A stretch of 64,000 nucleotides of DNA from Pseudidiomarina marina (lineage in GTDB: Bacteria; Pseudomonadota; Gammaproteobacteria; Enterobacterales; Alteromonadaceae). Below, piece by piece: positions 16,512 to 25,027 of this stretch; the stretch's first letter is position 1; every line of letters begins with the position of its first letter. The notes under the pieces are model-generated. The model worked only from the letters and a program-made list of their open reading frames with translations, made no database searches and was not told the origin of the DNA. The translations under genes were made by a program, and so were the position numbers. Where the stretch lies: the NCBI RefSeq assembly GCF_003987045.1, contig NZ_PIPZ01000004.1, positions 1 to 64,000 on the forward strand, in the 5' to 3' direction.

Positions 16512-17818
16512 TGTTCAATCTCTGCGACAGTTTTCGGAACTGCGCTGGTCATATTTTCGTGGCCGTTTTCGGTAATAATCACATCATCTTCAATGCGAAT
16601 ACCAATGCCATGCCATTTTTCATCCACGTTTGGCATGCCTTTCGGAATGTAGATTCCTGGCTCAATGGTTAGCACCATGCCCGGCTCAAACTTCCGTTTT
16701 TTACCTTCTTGGGTGTAGGTGCCCACATCGTGCACATCTAGGCCAAGCCAATGCCCTAAGCCATGAATCATAAACGGACGAAATGCCTCGTCATCAATGA
16801 GTTTCTTCAGGCTGCCTTTTAAAATTCCCAGCGCATGCAACCCTTCGGTTAACGTTTTTCCCGCCGCCTTCATCGCGGTCGGTAAATTGCTACCCGGTTT
16901 TAATGTCGCCAAAGCGGCCTGCTGTGCTGCTAGCACCACATTGTAGAGTTCTTTCTGGGTCTCGGTAAAACGCCCGTTCACGGGGAAAGTTCGCGTGATG
17001 TCGCCGGCAAAACCTTGGTATTCAGCGCCAGCATCAATCAACAATAGATCACCATCGCGCAGTTCTGATTGATTCTCGGTGTAGTGCAAAATACAGGCGT
17101 TTTCGCCACCACCGCAAATGGTGCCGTAGGCAGGCGATATTGCGCCGTGCATGGCAAATTCGTGATGAATTTCTGCGGCAACTTGGTATTCAAACTTGCC
17201 GGGCTTGGCAAACAACATGGCACGTTTGTGAGCTAGCACGCTAATTCGAGCGGCCTCCCGCATTAACTCAAGCTCAGCTGGGCTTTTAATAATGCGCATT
17301 TCCGCCAGCCATGGGTTGATATCCACCCACGCTTGCGGCGCTTGATGCCCCTGCTTCGGTGACGCACGCAATTCATCAGCAATGCTGTACAACTGCGCTG
17401 CTAAATCGTGTTTGTCATGCGCGAAATAAACTTTCTCAGTGCCATCAAGTAACGCATACAAATGGTCATCAACATCGTCAATGCTTGCGGCAAAATCAAT
17501 ACCCAATGTTTCAGCGGCTTTGTCGACGCCCAAGCGACGCCCATGCCACACTTCTTCGTGCGGGCTGATCGGTTGACAATACAATTGCACTGGCGCATCG
17601 GCGTGCGGCGCAAGCACTAATACGGCATTCGGTTCATTAAAGCCAGTTAAGTAGAAGAAATCGCTGTCTTGGCGAAAGGGAAATTCAGTATCACGACTCC
17701 GCGTTTGCAGTTGCGCACTGGGAATCACCGCAATGGCGTGCGCCGAAGCCTTTTTCAAACGAGCCAAAAGACGCGCTCGCCGCTTCTGATATTCTTCAAT
17801 AGTAATGCTCTGAGACAT
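16493..17818 (-). CDS. pepP: Xaa-Pro aminopeptidase P
   Basis: 441 residues, equal to the E. coli enzyme length. It removes N-terminal residues followed by proline. Pita-bread metallopeptidase (M24) ligands are visible: Asp pair in LIDAGAEYQGFAGDITRTFP, His in HGLGHWLGLDVHD, Glu in TIEPGIYIP and in GIRIEDDV. The N-terminal AMP_N domain begins with the family's EFPFRQDSDFFYLTGF. Cotranscribed with ubiH and ubiI. Confidence 0.97.
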   Translation of the reverse strand: MSQSITIEEYQKRRARLLARLKKASAHAIAVIPSAQLQTRSRDTEFPFRQDSDFFYLTGFNEPNAVLVLAPHADAPVQLYCQPISPHEEVWHGRRLGVDKAAETLGIDFAASIDDVDDHLYALLDGTEKVYFAHDKHDLAAQLYSIADELRASPKQGHQAPQAWVDINPWLAEMRIIKSPAELELMREAARISVLAHKRAMLFAKPGKFEYQVAAEIHHEFAMHGAISPAYGTICGGGENACILHYTENQSELRDGDLLLIDAGAEYQGFAGDITRTFPVNGRFTETQKELYNVVLAAQQAALATLKPGSNLPTAMKAAGKTLTEGLHALGILKGSLKKLIDDEAFRPFMIHGLGHWLGLDVHDVGTYTQEGKKRKFEPGMVLTIEPGIYIPKGMPNVDEKWHGIGIRIEDDVIITENGHENMTSAVPKTVAEIEQWMTAK

Positions 17819-17867
17819 GTGAACCTACAACGTCGAATGGATGTGTTACTTATGCACTTAAAAGGTA

Positions 17868-18455
17868 CTAATGCAGAATTTTGTTGGTTGCACAACCAGC
17901 GCCAGCCTTCTGCCCCAGTTCGTTGAAACATAACATAGCTGAAATACGCAGATACTCGACTACCTCAAAGTATGCGCGCTCGGCTTCTTCGTCTTCATCT
18001 ACGGCGAAATCGAGCTTGGCAATTTCAACCATGTCATCAATCACTTCGCGAACGTCTTCTGACAGTCCGCTCAGGTTCGTCTGGTTCACGCCAAAACCGA
18101 CTAAAAACGATTGAACACAGCTAATCATGCTCGATAAACGCTCAAACAGTGATTCATGATCACTTGGTAGCAACAAATTAAAACCTAAATCGGGGTCACG
18201 CATACTGGCACAGATATCAGCTGCCATTTCGATAACGCGCTCGCGTACGGCTGGTTTAAACGACTGGCCTTCGTGAATGAGATCGCTAAGCAGCAATAGC
18301 CAATCGTCACCCTCAACACTAGCGCCACCTGCGATCATGCCGGTTAAAATACCGTGCACTTCGGCGGCATTCGATAAAATTCCGTTTTGCTCGAAAAACT
18401 CGGTTAAACGGTCGTAACTTAATGGGTTAGCTTGGCTGCTACCAATTTCTGACAT
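17868..18455 (-). CDS. ygfB: YgfB / UPF0149 family protein
   Basis: 195 residues from ATG 18455, beginning MSEIGSSQANPLSYDRL; an ATG at 18488 would add eleven residues not expected in the family. All-helical UPF0149 protein with the typical LSNAAEVHGILTGMIAGG and a C-terminal EEAERAYFEVVEYLRISAMLCF. The biochemical role of the family is poorly defined. First gene of the run ygfB-pepP-ubiH-ubiI, divergent from zapA, as in E. coli. Confidence 0.92.
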   Translation of the reverse strand: MSEIGSSQANPLSYDRLTEFFEQNGILSNAAEVHGILTGMIAGGASVEGDDWLLLLSDLIHEGQSFKPAVRERVIEMAADICASMRDPDLGFNLLLPSDHESLFERLSSMISCVQSFLVGFGVNQTNLSGLSEDVREVIDDMVEIAKLDFAVDEDEEAERAYFEVVEYLRISAMLCFNELGQKAGAGCATNKILH

Positions 18456-18516
18456 AATCGTTGTACTCTTATCGTTCTTTACGCACATCCTACCATTGCA
18501 AAGCTATTCAGGCTAG

Positions 18517-18546
18517 CTGACAAACCCCCGTAGGACGTGCCATAAT
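18517..18546 (+). promoter_or_regulatory. Predicted promoter of zapA
   Basis: CTGACA (18517-18522) and CATAAT (18541-18546) with an 18-base spacer, 48 bp before the zapA ATG. Reasonable but not perfect sigma-70 match. Confidence 0.4.
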
Positions 18547-18593
18547 ATGGCTAATTCCAAGCATAAGAATAGTACAAGCACAGAGGAAGCGGC

Positions 18594-18899
18594 ATGAGTC
18601 AACGCGCCATGGACATAAGATTGATGGAACGTCACTACAAAGTGAATTGCCCACCGGGGCAAGAGGTTGCTTTGCAGCAGGCTGCTGATCGCTTGAATAA
18701 TAAGCTGGAAACGATTCGTACCAACACCAAGTTGTCGAATCCTGAGCAAATTGCAGTAATGGCTGGGTTAAATTTGTGTCATGAATTTGCGCAAGAGGAA
18801 AAGCGTCAGCAACAGCGCATCGCTGATCTCGAAGAAAAATTAAAACTCCTGCAAGAAACTCTTGAACAAGTCATGGCGGAACAGCGCCCCGGACGTTAA
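18594..18899 (+). CDS. zapA: Cell division protein ZapA
   Basis: 101 residues. ZapA binds FtsZ and promotes Z-ring bundling in the cytoplasm. The N-terminal globular part (VNCPPGQEVALQQAADRLNNKL) and the long C-terminal coiled coil (about 60-95) are as expected. GAGGAAG precedes the ATG. It is followed directly by 6S RNA, the conserved gammaproteobacterial arrangement. Confidence 0.95.
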   Translation: MSQRAMDIRLMERHYKVNCPPGQEVALQQAADRLNNKLETIRTNTKLSNPEQIAVMAGLNLCHEFAQEEKRQQQRIADLEEKLKLLQETLEQVMAEQRPGR

Positions 18900-18913
18900 A
18901 ATACTCACATTAT

Positions 18914-19097
18914 GACTGCCTGGGATGTGCGCCAGCACGCCGATGTCCCTGAGCCGATGCTAGCAGTAAAGGGGCTCACTGGGCGGCTATTGAGCAAGCT
19001 CGACTAGTATCGAGAAGCCTGCGGCCGTTTCAATTGCGCCCCGCCTTGAACCAGTGGGTTCAAGGGCTAAGGCACAGCAGCGGCATTCTGGGTAGTC
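18914..19097 (+). ncRNA. ssrS: 6S RNA
   Basis: The region starts 14 bases after zapA. The ends GACTGCCTGGGATG and CATTCTGGGTAGTC pair along 14 positions with G-U wobbles, forming the closing stem. Internal segments TCCCTGAGCCGAT, CGAGAAGCCT and CCTTGAACCAGTGGGTTCAAGG match the conserved blocks of 6S RNA. 6S RNA mimics an open promoter and sequesters sigma-70 RNA polymerase in stationary phase. The ends are placed from pairing, so they may be off by a few bases. Confidence 0.93.
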
Positions 19098-19112
19098 CCC
19101 CTTTCGAAAACC

Positions 19113-19199
19113 GTTATTCGTTATTCGTTATTCGTTATTCGTTATTCGTTATTCGTTATTCGTACAAGATTGTTTTGTCTTTTTCGAATAACGAATAAC
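19113..19199. repeat. Heptamer array GTTATTC with inverted partner
   Basis: Seven perfect tandem copies of GTTATTC fill 19113-19161. After a 24-base spacer, two reverse-complement copies (GAATAAC) occupy 19186-19199. The two arms can form a stable stem. It lies between 6S RNA and the end of the amidohydrolase gene, where it could act as a transcription barrier. Variants of the same heptamer form a second array at 30054-30123. Confidence 0.9.
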
Positions 19200-19208
19200 T
19201 AGTAACGA

Positions 19209-20768
19209 TTAACGCTTTTGCTTTTCGCTTTTCACCATTTCACGGACGTCGGCGAGGAGTTGTTGAGCGTCGTAAATAATGCCATCTTTAATCGTGTAAC
19301 GAATACCCTTCGTGCGAATCGGCTGATTATTTTCATCCAACTTGTAATGACCCGTACCGTACAAGACTTTGAAATTCGCTAATGGGTTCTCGTCGACGAT
19401 GATGAGGTCGGCTTTCTTGCCCGGTACCACGCTGCCAATTTCATCTTCAAGGCCAAGTGCTTCGGCGCCGTTTAAGGTGGCCGATTGAATTACTTCAAGG
19501 GCGTTAAAGCCCGCTTCGCGCAGCAGCTCGAGTTCGCGAATGAAACCGAAGCCGTAGATTTTGTAGATATAGCCTGCGTCAGAACCTGTCGTTACACGGC
19601 CGCCATGGTTTTTAAAATCGTTCAAAAAGGTCATCCACAGCTGGTAGTTTTTGCGCCATGCGACTTCTTCGTCGGTAGTCCAGTCAAACCAGTATGAACC
19701 GTGTGCATAACGGCTTGGCGTGAAGAAATCCCACAGCTGCGGCAGGGTGTATTCTTCGTGCCAAATCGCGCGACGCTCACGCATTAGGTCACGGCTTGCT
19801 TCATAAATAGTGAGGGTTGGGTTGATGGTGAAATCGCGTGCAATGAGTTCATCTCGCACTTTATTCCACTGCTCAGAACCAGGTTCTGCCGCTTGCGCCC
19901 ATAAGCGCCCTGCTTCACGGAAACGATCCTGCTCGTTGTTGTAGTTATAATCCGCTGGATAATTCTGAATACGCTGACCGGTAAATAACGCTTCTGGTAA
20001 ACCATACCAGTGTTCCATGCTACCAAGACCGAGGCGCGCCGAATCGATCACACTGGTGCGTACCACATTCAATTGGGCGTGGTGCATCATGGTGCCGAGG
20101 TTTTGTTTATTGGCCTCGTCTAAGGCTGCCGCCATGACTTTTGGCGTTGCGCCGAAAAATTTGATGCCAGACGCGCCTTGGCGTTTGATTTTACGCACCC
20201 AATCACGCGCTTGTTCACCATTAAAAATCGGCTCTTCCGCCCCCATGCCGAAGCCGGCAAATGGAACAATCCGAGGCGAAACAATGGCATTTTTCTCGGC
20301 TTGTTGTTGATGCCACTTAGTCCAATCGAGGCCGTTGAAGCTACCTGGTTCACGCACGGTGGTAATACCGTGGGCTAACCAAAGTTTGAGTACATATTCC
20401 GCTGGAATGCCTTCGGCTGAGCCACCAATATGACCGTGCATATCGATAAAGCCAGGCAACACATACTTGCCATGCGCATTAAGCTCTTGGTCATTCGGCC
20501 CCGCAATTGGGCGACCTTCGTCTTTAATTGGCACACCTGGGTAGCCGACGCTCACCACGTTTACAATACGATCATCTTCAATCACGATATCGACTGGGCC
20601 TTGCGCTGGCGCCCCTTCGCCGTTTATCAACGTGGCACCACGAATAATCAGTCGATCGTATGGTCCAGCACCTTGCTCTCCGCGCTCGGGTGCTTTAGGT
20701 GGTGCGGCTTGCACCGTCGCGCTGAAAGCGACTGAAAGGGTTAACATGCAAAGAAATTGGCGTATCAT
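19209..20768 (-). CDS. Exported amidohydrolase-family protein
   Basis: 519 residues from ATG 20768 (a GTG at 20777 is in frame but adds little). The signal peptide is MIRQFLCMLTLSVAFSATVQA. The amidohydrolase fold has a small composite beta domain, then metal-binding DMHGHIGG, later MMHHA and SMEHW histidines, and GSDAGYIY with the catalytic Asp. It resembles imidazolonepropionase/prolidase-like periplasmic hydrolases; the substrate cannot be told from sequence. It sits antisense between 6S RNA and fau, which are adjacent in E. coli, so it is probably an insertion. The ATG lies only 26 bp from the fau start. Confidence 0.88.
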   Translation of the reverse strand: MIRQFLCMLTLSVAFSATVQAAPPKAPERGEQGAGPYDRLIIRGATLINGEGAPAQGPVDIVIEDDRIVNVVSVGYPGVPIKDEGRPIAGPNDQELNAHGKYVLPGFIDMHGHIGGSAEGIPAEYVLKLWLAHGITTVREPGSFNGLDWTKWHQQQAEKNAIVSPRIVPFAGFGMGAEEPIFNGEQARDWVRKIKRQGASGIKFFGATPKVMAAALDEANKQNLGTMMHHAQLNVVRTSVIDSARLGLGSMEHWYGLPEALFTGQRIQNYPADYNYNNEQDRFREAGRLWAQAAEPGSEQWNKVRDELIARDFTINPTLTIYEASRDLMRERRAIWHEEYTLPQLWDFFTPSRYAHGSYWFDWTTDEEVAWRKNYQLWMTFLNDFKNHGGRVTTGSDAGYIYKIYGFGFIRELELLREAGFNALEVIQSATLNGAEALGLEDEIGSVVPGKKADLIIVDENPLANFKVLYGTGHYKLDENNQPIRTKGIRYTIKDGIIYDAQQLLADVREMVKSEKQKR

Positions 20769-20794
20769 GATAAGCACTCACTATTATTTTAATT

Positions 20795-21406
20795 ATGCGT
20801 TTTCGCAAGGATATCAGTGCCGTGGCTCAACAGCAATTACGCCGACAACTACTCGACGCACGCGCCAGTCTATCTAGCGTAGCCCGCGATGATGCGGCGT
20901 TGCAAGTCGGTGACCACTTACTACAGTTGCCCGAGCTACAACAGCCTTGCCACATTGGCAGTTACTTTAGTGTGAAAGCTGAGCTGCCCACCCATACTAT
21001 CAATGAGCGTTTGATGGCACAGGGCCATCAGCTCTCGTTACCGATTCTTCATCCTGCTCGCGCTGGGCATTTGTTGTATATGCAGTTAAACCAAACCACA
21101 AAGTGGACGCATAATCGATTCGGTATTCCTGAGCCTGAGTTAGATGTGCGTCACGTCACGCCGTTGACGCATATCAATATACTGCTGGTGCCATTAGTTG
21201 GCTTTGATGCACATGGCAACCGCATGGGGATGGGCGGCGGGTTTTATGACCGTACCCTCAGTGCTTGGCGAGAAGGTAAAATAAGTCTTCTACCCATTGG
21301 TTTAGCGCTGGATTGCCAGTACGTGAACGAATTACCTGTGCAACCTTGGGATGTGCCACTCGAATTGGTCATTACCCCCTCGAAAGTGTGGGATTTCCGG
21401 GGCTAA
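20795..21406 (+). CDS. fau: 5-formyltetrahydrofolate cyclo-ligase
   Basis: 203 residues. Converts 5-formyl-THF to 5,10-methenyl-THF with ATP. The family motif GNRMGMGGGFYDRTL is intact. An N-terminal basic helix with RRQLLDAR aligns with the usual start. In gammaproteobacteria it usually follows ssrS; here the amidohydrolase separates them. Its promoter must lie largely in the 5' part of that divergent gene. Confidence 0.94.
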   Translation: MRFRKDISAVAQQQLRRQLLDARASLSSVARDDAALQVGDHLLQLPELQQPCHIGSYFSVKAELPTHTINERLMAQGHQLSLPILHPARAGHLLYMQLNQTTKWTHNRFGIPEPELDVRHVTPLTHINILLVPLVGFDAHGNRMGMGGGFYDRTLSAWREGKISLLPIGLALDCQYVNELPVQPWDVPLELVITPSKVWDFRG

Positions 21407-21451
21407 AACTGTATACTAATCGGCCATAGACAACTGACTATGGATACCGCC

Positions 21452-22114
21452 ATGACTACCTCGCAAGACCAGCTAAAAAAGCAAGCCGCTGAAGCCGCCC
21501 TAAAGTTCATCGAGCCTAATACCATAGTGGGTGTCGGCACCGGATCTACGGTGAATTTCTTTATCGACGCACTCGCTACCATGAAGCACGACATTGAAGC
21601 GGCTGTATCAAGTTCTGAAGCATCCACTGCACGCTTGAAAGCGCATGGCATTGACGTGGTTGAACTAAATAACGTGGCTGATTTACCAGTCTACGTTGAT
21701 GGTGCCGACGAAATTGATGAACACTTGCGTATGGTGAAAGGTGGTGGCGGCGCATTAACGCGAGAAAAAATTATCGCCGCTGTTGCCGATAAGTTTGTTT
21801 GCATTGCCGATCAAAGCAAAGTCGTCGGTCGCCTCGGTTCGTTCCCAATTCCAGTCGAAGTGATTCCAATGGCTCGCTCTTATGTGGCTCGTGAAATTGT
21901 GAAGCTAGGCGGCGACCCCGTTTGGCGCCAAGGGTTTGTGACGGACAACGGCAATATCATTCTCGATATTCACAACTTTGATATCTTAGACCCTGTTCAA
22001 CTTGAGCAACAATTGAATAGTATTGTCGGTGTGGTCACGAATGGCCTCTTTGCCAAACGTGGCGCCAATATCGCAATCATCGCAAGCCCTGACGGCCTGC
22101 AATTCATGGAGTAG
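21452..22114 (+). CDS. rpiA: Ribose-5-phosphate isomerase A
   Basis: 220 residues from ATG 21452 ([19 protein letters not shown]), close to the 219 of E. coli; an ATG at 21440 is in frame but less likely. It interconverts ribose-5-P and ribulose-5-P in the pentose phosphate pathway. [23 protein letters not shown] and [14 protein letters not shown] are the active-site loops. It is 2 bp upstream of serA and probably cotranscribed, as is typical. Confidence 0.96.
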   Translation: MTTSQDQLKKQAAEAALKFIEPNTIVGVGTGSTVNFFIDALATMKHDIEAAVSSSEASTARLKAHGIDVVELNNVADLPVYVDGADEIDEHLRMVKGGGGALTREKIIAAVADKFVCIADQSKVVGRLGSFPIPVEVIPMARSYVAREIVKLGGDPVWRQGFVTDNGNIILDIHNFDILDPVQLEQQLNSIVGVVTNGLFAKRGANIAIIASPDGLQFME

Positions 22115-22116
22115 CT

Positions 22117-23373
22117 ATGAACACCTCGGCATCACCGCAAGTATCGCTTGCAAAAGAACGCATCCAAATATTGTTACTTGAAGGTGTGCACGACAGCGCG
22201 ATTGAAGTACTTAAACAACATGGGTACACCAATATTAAGGCGCTGAAAACCTCGCTGAACGAAGATGAGCTCTGCGAAGCTATCAAAGACGTTCATTTTT
22301 TAGGTATTCGCTCACGCACGCAGTTAACTCCGAAAGTATTCGCTGCCGCCGATAAACTGGCCGCTGTCGGCTGTTTTTGTATTGGCACTAATCAAGTGGA
22401 TCTTGAATCGGCACGCGATAACGGCGTGGTGGTTTTTAATGCGCCGTTTTCAAATACGCGCAGTGTTGCCGAACTGGTGCTGGCTGAAATTATTATGTTG
22501 TTGCGTCGTATTCCGCAGAAGAATGCGGCCGCGCACCGAGGTGGTTGGGATAAAGCGGCAAAAGGCTCGTTCGAAGCGCGCGGTAAAGTACTCGGCATTA
22601 TCGGCTACGGTCATATTGGTAGCCAATTGAGTATTCTTGCCGAACAACTTGGCATGCAAGTGCGTTACTACGACATTGAAACCAAGCTGTCGCTGGGTAA
22701 TGCACTACAAGTGAAGCGTCTTGATGATTTATTGAAACAAGCTGACGTGGTGACGTTGCACGTGCCTGAAACGCCGCAAACACAATGGATGATTGGCGCT
22801 GAACAGCTAGCAAAAATGAAGCCCGGCTCGGTACTAATTAATGCCTCGCGCGGTACGGTTGTGAAAATCAATGCACTGGCTGATGCCCTTAAGTCAGAGC
22901 ATTTGGCTGGTGCTGCCATTGACGTGTTCCCAGTTGAACCGAAAGGCAATGACGAGCAATTTGAGTCGCCGCTACGTGGTATCGACAGCTGTATTTTAAC
23001 GCCTCACATTGGTGGCTCAACGGAAGAAGCCCAAGAAAACATCGGTATTGAAGTGGCCGGTAAACTGGTGCGCTACTCTGATAACGGCTCAACCCTGTCT
23101 GCGGTGAATTTCCCAGAGGTTGCATTGCCGGCGCATGAAGGTTCACGTCGCTTGCTACATATCCACGAAAACCGTCCAGGTATGCTGACGCGCATTAACC
23201 AATTGTTGGCTGAGCAAAACATCAACGTCTCTGGCCAATACCTGCAAACCGACAGCAAAGTGGGTTACGTGGTGATTGATATTGAAACCCCACCGAAAAG
23301 TACCATAGCTGATGATTTGCTTCAGGCAATGCGCAATATCGACGGCACCATTAAAGCCCGCGTGTTGTATTAA
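22117..23373 (+). CDS. serA: D-3-phosphoglycerate dehydrogenase
   Basis: 418 residues. First step of serine synthesis. NAD-binding GIIGYGHIGSQL, catalytic His in HIGGSTEEAQ, and a C-terminal ACT domain (about 345-418) containing HENRPGMLTRINQLL that mediates serine feedback in the E. coli-type enzyme. Ends in a strong terminator. Confidence 0.97.
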   Translation: MNTSASPQVSLAKERIQILLLEGVHDSAIEVLKQHGYTNIKALKTSLNEDELCEAIKDVHFLGIRSRTQLTPKVFAAADKLAAVGCFCIGTNQVDLESARDNGVVVFNAPFSNTRSVAELVLAEIIMLLRRIPQKNAAAHRGGWDKAAKGSFEARGKVLGIIGYGHIGSQLSILAEQLGMQVRYYDIETKLSLGNALQVKRLDDLLKQADVVTLHVPETPQTQWMIGAEQLAKMKPGSVLINASRGTVVKINALADALKSEHLAGAAIDVFPVEPKGNDEQFESPLRGIDSCILTPHIGGSTEEAQENIGIEVAGKLVRYSDNGSTLSAVNFPEVALPAHEGSRRLLHIHENRPGMLTRINQLLAEQNINVSGQYLQTDSKVGYVVIDIETPPKSTIADDLLQAMRNIDGTIKARVLY

Positions 23374-23401
23374 AAAAGCCGATGCATTGGCATCGGCTTT
23401 T
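23374..23401 (+). terminator. Terminator after serA
   Basis: AAAAGCCGATGC and GCATCGGCTTTT form a perfect 12-bp stem around ATTG. Flanking A and T runs make it bidirectional, serving phoU as well. Confidence 0.9.
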
Positions 23402-23418
23402 GTCTTTCGTGGTGAGCC

Positions 23419-24135
23419 TTATTTCTGGCCTTTCACCGTTTGTTCCATCGATTCTGGTGAAACGTGGCGTACATCTTTTCCTTTCACAAAGAAAATAATG
23501 TACTCGGCAATGTTCTGACAGCGGTCACCGATACGCTCCAATGAACGTGCTGACCACAAGACGTTCATCACCTTTGGAATACCGCGTGGGTCTTCCATCA
23601 TGTAGGTCATCAACTGGCGAGTGAGTGCTTCATACTGACGGTCTGCTTGCGCATCCATTTGGTGCACTTCGAACGCCGAGTCAAGATCCATACGTGCAAA
23701 CGCATCCAAAACACCGTGTAACATTGCTAGAACTTGCTGGCCAAGATTCTCAAGGCTTACCAAGAACTGTTGTTGATCGTTGTTGAAGCTTTCGAGTGCA
23801 ACTCGCGCAATACGTTCTGCTTCATCACCGATACGCTCAAGATCGGAAATAGTTTTGAAGATTGCGATAATCAAACGCAAGTCGCTCGCCGCTGGCTGAC
23901 GTTTCGCAATGATCTGCACACACGCTTCATCAATTTGTACTTCAAGTGCGTTAATTTTGTAATCGCGTTGAAGAATTTGCTCTGCCATTTCATGATCAGA
24001 TTTCTCGATGGCATGCAATGAATCACGCAGCTGTTGCTCAACCAACCCACCCATATTGAGTACTTGGTTACGCACCGCTTCGAGCTCTTCGTTAAATTTA
24101 CCGGAAATATGCCGGCTCATATTCATCTTATCCAT
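23419..24135 (-). CDS. phoU: Phosphate signalling protein PhoU
   Basis: 238 residues, two PhoU three-helix repeats (about 10-115 and 120-215), each with the conserved metal-site pattern (DLERIGDEAERI and SLERIGDRCQNIAEY). It links the Pst transporter to PhoR and keeps the Pho regulon off when phosphate is plentiful. AGGAG precedes ATG 24135. Last gene of pstCAB-phoU. Confidence 0.96.
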   Translation of the reverse strand: MDKMNMSRHISGKFNEELEAVRNQVLNMGGLVEQQLRDSLHAIEKSDHEMAEQILQRDYKINALEVQIDEACVQIIAKRQPAASDLRLIIAIFKTISDLERIGDEAERIARVALESFNNDQQQFLVSLENLGQQVLAMLHGVLDAFARMDLDSAFEVHQMDAQADRQYEALTRQLMTYMMEDPRGIPKVMNVLWSARSLERIGDRCQNIAEYIIFFVKGKDVRHVSPESMEQTVKGQK

Positions 24136-24147
24136 TGCCTGCTCCTA

Positions 24148-24966
24148 TTAACCGTAACGTCCGGTAATGTAGTCTTCCGTTTGCTTCTGTGCCGGTGTGG
24201 TAAACAATGTGTTGGTATCGGCATACTCAATCAGTTTACCCATGTACATAAACGCCGTTTGATCAGACACCCGCGCCGCCTGTTGCATGTTGTGCGTTAC
24301 GATAACCACCGTATACTTTTCTTTTAGCTCGGTAATGAGCTCTTCAATGGTTAGTGTCGAAATTGGGTCCAATGCTGAGGTTGGCTCATCCAACAATAAT
24401 ACTTCTGGCTCGATAGCAATGGCACGCGCAATCACCAAACGTTGCTGCTGACCGCCTGATAGGCCAAAGGCTGATTCGTTGAGACGATCTTTGACTTCAT
24501 CCCACAACGCCGCACCTTTGAGCGAGCGCTCAACTACTTCATCAAGCGTACGACGATCATTGACGCCTTGTAAGCGCATACCGTACACCACGTTCTCATA
24601 AATTGATTTCGGGAACGGGTTTGGACGCTGGAATACCATACCAACGCGACGACGCAACTCAGCGGCATCGACATTTTTGTCGTAGATGTTCTTGTCATGC
24701 AACAAGATTTCACCGTTCACGCGGCAAATTTCAACAAGGTCATTCATGCGATTAATACAGCGCAATAACGTTGATTTACCACAACCTGATGGTCCGATAA
24801 ACGCCGTTACGCGGTTTTTCGGAATGTTCATCGAAATATCATACAGCGCTTGAGCTTCGCCGTAGTGCAAATTCAAATTGCGAATTTCTAACGCGGTTTG
24901 CTCAGGCGTCAAATTTGCTAAGTCTAAAGTCTCGACATTGCTAGCATTCGGAGTTACCGAAATCAT
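24148..24966 (-). CDS. pstB: Phosphate ABC transporter ATP-binding protein
   Basis: 272 residues. Walker [15 protein letters not shown], signature LSGGQQQRL, Walker [13 protein letters not shown] and the H-loop [15 protein letters not shown] are all intact. It powers high-affinity phosphate import with PstA and PstC. The N-terminus is about 15 residues longer than in E. coli. Between pstA and phoU. Confidence 0.97.
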   Translation of the reverse strand: MISVTPNASNVETLDLANLTPEQTALEIRNLNLHYGEAQALYDISMNIPKNRVTAFIGPSGCGKSTLLRCINRMNDLVEICRVNGEILLHDKNIYDKNVDAAELRRRVGMVFQRPNPFPKSIYENVVYGMRLQGVNDRRTLDEVVERSLKGAALWDEVKDRLNESAFGLSGGQQQRLVIARAIAIEPEVLLLDEPTSALDPISTLTIEELITELKEKYTVVIVTHNMQQAARVSDQTAFMYMGKLIEYADTNTLFTTPAQKQTEDYITGRYG

Positions 24967-25027
24967 AGTAGTTAACCTTCTGCCCTAAAATTTATAAACG
25001 CTTCAATACTAATCTGTGCTGTCACAA

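Noticed and set aside
19113-19161. Short tandem units as a CRISPR array
   Set aside because: The units are 7 bases and directly adjacent, with no unique spacers and no cas genes nearby.
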